Source: Flavobacteriales bacterium (lineage in GTDB: Bacteria; Bacteroidota; Bacteroidia; Flavobacteriales_D; CANHHI01). From it: 7,637 bases of DNA. The stretch spans positions 1 to 7,637 of the forward strand of contig CANHHI010000069.1 of assembly GCA_947460225.1 (NCBI GenBank), written 5' to 3'. The position numbers and the translations under genes were made by a program. The notes beneath the pieces were generated by a model that made no database searches, was not told the DNA's origin, and worked only from the letters and a program-made list of their open reading frames with translations. Below, piece by piece: positions 5,952 through 7,637 of this stretch (positions are counted from its first letter, which is position 1; the number at the start of each line of letters is the position of its first letter).

Positions 5952-7637
5952 TCAATGTCCAGCTTCTTCGCCAGCTTGCAGGGGCATATTTTGTGGGGCA
6001 AAATCTTCCTTCAAATCTGGTTTAGAATAATCGTAGGGCCAACGGTGTACTTCTGGCAAAGCCCCTTCCCAGTTGCCGTGTATGTGTTCCACAGGCGTTG
6101 TCCATTCCAAGGTGTTTGCTTGCCAAGGGTTTTGTGTGGCTTTCTCGCCATAAAACATGCTGTAGAAAAAGTTAATCAAAAACAAAATCTGTGCGCAAGC
6201 CGCTATAATGGCAAAAGTTGTGATCACAATATCCAAGTGGTGCAAACCCTCCAAATAGGGCAAGGCTGAATTTTCGTAGTATCTTCTAGGCGTTCCTGCC
6301 AAACCTGTAAAGTGCATAGGGAAAAACACGCCGTAAGCACAAATAAAAGTTATCCAAAAGTGCAAAGAAGCCAGTTTGCTGTTCATCATGCGCCCAAACA
6401 TTTTTGGAAACCAGTGATAAACCCCTGCAAACATTCCATGCACCGCAGAAAGTCCCATCACGATATGGAAGTGCCCCACCACAAAATAGGTGTCGTGCAC
6501 GGTAATATCCAAAGCATTGTCCGCTAAGATAATCCCTGTCAAACCACCTGTTACAAAAGTAGAAATCAAGGCAATAGAGAAGAGCATCGGAGGCGTTAAG
6601 CGGATATTGCCTTTCCAAAGTGTAGAAAGGTAGTTAAAGGCTTTAACCGCCGAAGGAATAGCAATCAATAAGGTTGTGAAGGTAAACACGCTACCCAAAA
6701 ATGGGTTCATGCCCGTTACAAACATGTGATGCGCCCAAACCACGCAAGACAAAACGGCAATACCCATAATAGAACCAATCATCGCACGATACCCAAAGAT
6801 AGGTTTGCGAGAATTTGTGGCAATAATTTCAGAGGTAATGCCCAATGCTGGCAAAATCACGATATACACTTCGGGGTGTCCCAAAAACCAAAACAAATGT
6901 TCAAATAGCAAAGGTGAACCACCAACCACATCTAGGGCTTCCCCACCAATGTAAATATCTGACAAGAAAAACGCTGTGCCAGCCATTCTATCCATAATCA
7001 AAAGAACTGCCGCAGACAAAAGCACTGGAAAAGACACCACGCCCAAAATGGCAGTAAAGAAAAACGCCCAAATGGTGAGTGGCAATCTAGTCATTTTCAT
7101 GCCAATGGTGCGCAAGTTAAGCACGGTAACAATGTAGTTCAAAGAACCAAGCAAAGAAGACACAATAAAAAGTGCCATAGACAAAAGCCACAAAGTCATT
7201 CCCAAACCAGAACCCGGTATGGCTTGCTCCAAAGCCGATAGGGGCGGGTAAACCGTCCAACCTGCCATGGCTGGTCCACTTTCCACAAAAAGCGATACCA
7301 ACATAATGATGCAAGACACAAAGAATATCCAGTAAGAAAGCATATTCATAAAGCCAGAAGCCATATCTCTTGCGCCAATTTGCAAGGGGATTAGCAAATT
7401 AGAAAAAGTCCCCGACAAACCTGCTGTCAATAAAAAGAACACCATAATAGTTCCGTGCATGGTTACCAAACCCAAATACATGTTTGGATCTAAAACGCCG
7501 TTTGGTGCCCATTTATCGCCGAGGAAAAAATTCAAAATAGCAAATTTTTCACCTGGGTAAGCAATTTGCAAACGGAAGAATATAGAAAGGAGCATGCCGA
7601 TAATCCCCATCACCACCGCCGTTATCAAAAACTGGCG
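5952..7637 (-). CDS. ctaD: Cytochrome c oxidase subunit I, aa3-type (N-terminus beyond window edge)
   Basis: This is the catalytic subunit of the proton-pumping haem-copper oxidase of the inner membrane, which passes electrons from cytochrome c to oxygen. The reading frame is open to the edge (561 residues seen). The TTG at 7628 is not the start: Arg-Gln-Phe precedes it in frame, as in RQFL of the family, and some tens of residues are probably missing. Numbering from that TTG codon: His58 and His388 (haem a), His386 (haem a3), His251, His300 and His301 (CuB), and Tyr255 in GHPEVY (Tyr-His cross-link). Glu253 and Asp88 mark a D-channel and Lys329 a K-channel, so it is an A1-type oxidase. About twelve hydrophobic segments are visible. 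The C-terminal TTPVEHIHGNW and EVHRWPYDYSKP are typical of Bacteroidota. coxB is probably upstream but is not seen. A terminator follows. Confidence 0.97.
   Translation of the reverse strand, partial: RQFLITAVVMGIIGMLLSIFFRLQIAYPGEKFAILNFFLGDKWAPNGVLDPNMYLGLVTMHGTIMVFFLLTAGLSGTFSNLLIPLQIGARDMASGFMNMLSYWIFFVSCIIMLVSLFVESGPAMAGWTVYPPLSALEQAIPGSGLGMTLWLLSMALFIVSSLLGSLNYIVTVLNLRTIGMKMTRLPLTIWAFFFTAILGVVSFPVLLSAAVLLIMDRMAGTAFFLSDIYIGGEALDVVGGSPLLFEHLFWFLGHPEVYIVILPALGITSEIIATNSRKPIFGYRAMIGSIMGIAVLSCVVWAHHMFVTGMNPFLGSVFTFTTLLIAIPSAVKAFNYLSTLWKGNIRLTPPMLFSIALISTFVTGGLTGIILADNALDITVHDTYFVVGHFHIVMGLSAVHGMFAGVYHWFPKMFGRMMNSKLASLHFWITFICAYGVFFPMHFTGLAGTPRRYYENSALPYLEGLHHLDIVITTFAIIAACAQILFLINFFYSMFYGEKATQNPWQANTLEWTTPVEHIHGNWEGALPEVHRWPYDYSKPDLKEDFAPQNMPLQAGEEAGH

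Noticed and set aside
5874..6269. Plus-strand open frame of 131 codons covering part of the spacer and the 3' end of the oxidase gene.
   Set aside because: It runs antisense to a highly conserved gene, begins inside the hairpin array, and its translation shows no recognisable domain.

Overview
The window looks like chromosomal DNA of a member of the Bacteroidota, moderately AT-rich. The support is the cytochrome oxidase subunit I with the C-terminal tail usual in that phylum, an AccD of the Bacteroidota type, an outer-membrane protein joining TPR, beta-propeller, regulatory-like and OmpA domains (the PorE layout), and TAnnTTTG promoter boxes near gene starts. I cannot place it below phylum level. 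Every gene I accept lies on the minus strand, so transcription runs from high to low coordinates.

Layout in transcription order. (1) 7637-5952: most of cytochrome c oxidase subunit I. Its N-terminus lies beyond the right edge of the window. (2) 5951-5699: the only sizeable intergenic stretch. It holds a probable intrinsic terminator for the oxidase gene, then a compact array of small hairpins bounded by two identical 16-bp direct repeats, then a Bacteroidota-type promoter. (3) 5698-3677: a secreted PorE-like, OmpA-family envelope protein. (4) 3674-2616: class I fructose-bisphosphate aldolase. (5) 2603-1758: acetyl-CoA carboxylase carboxyltransferase beta subunit, with a degenerate zinc ribbon. 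(6) 1743-529: membrane-anchored serine hydrolase of the class C beta-lactamase type. (7) 532-101: tRNA t6A biosynthesis ATPase TsaE. (8) 104-1: the start of a small membrane protein cut by the left edge.

Genes 3 to 8 are probably one operon. The gaps are 2, 12 and 14 bases, followed by two 4-base ATGA overlaps. The mix covers envelope attachment, glycolysis or gluconeogenesis, fatty-acid synthesis, a periplasmic hydrolase and tRNA modification, so it reads as a housekeeping cluster rather than a dedicated pathway. An internal promoter may sit before the serine hydrolase.

I found no mobile element gene, CRISPR array, tRNA, rRNA or defence system. The least explained feature is the hairpin array at 5758-5899. 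It has the look of a dispersed intergenic repeat and contains on the minus strand the heptamer GCGAAGC, known as an unusually stable DNA mini-hairpin. The AccD zinc-ribbon loss and the PorE-like protein are the most interesting points at protein level.
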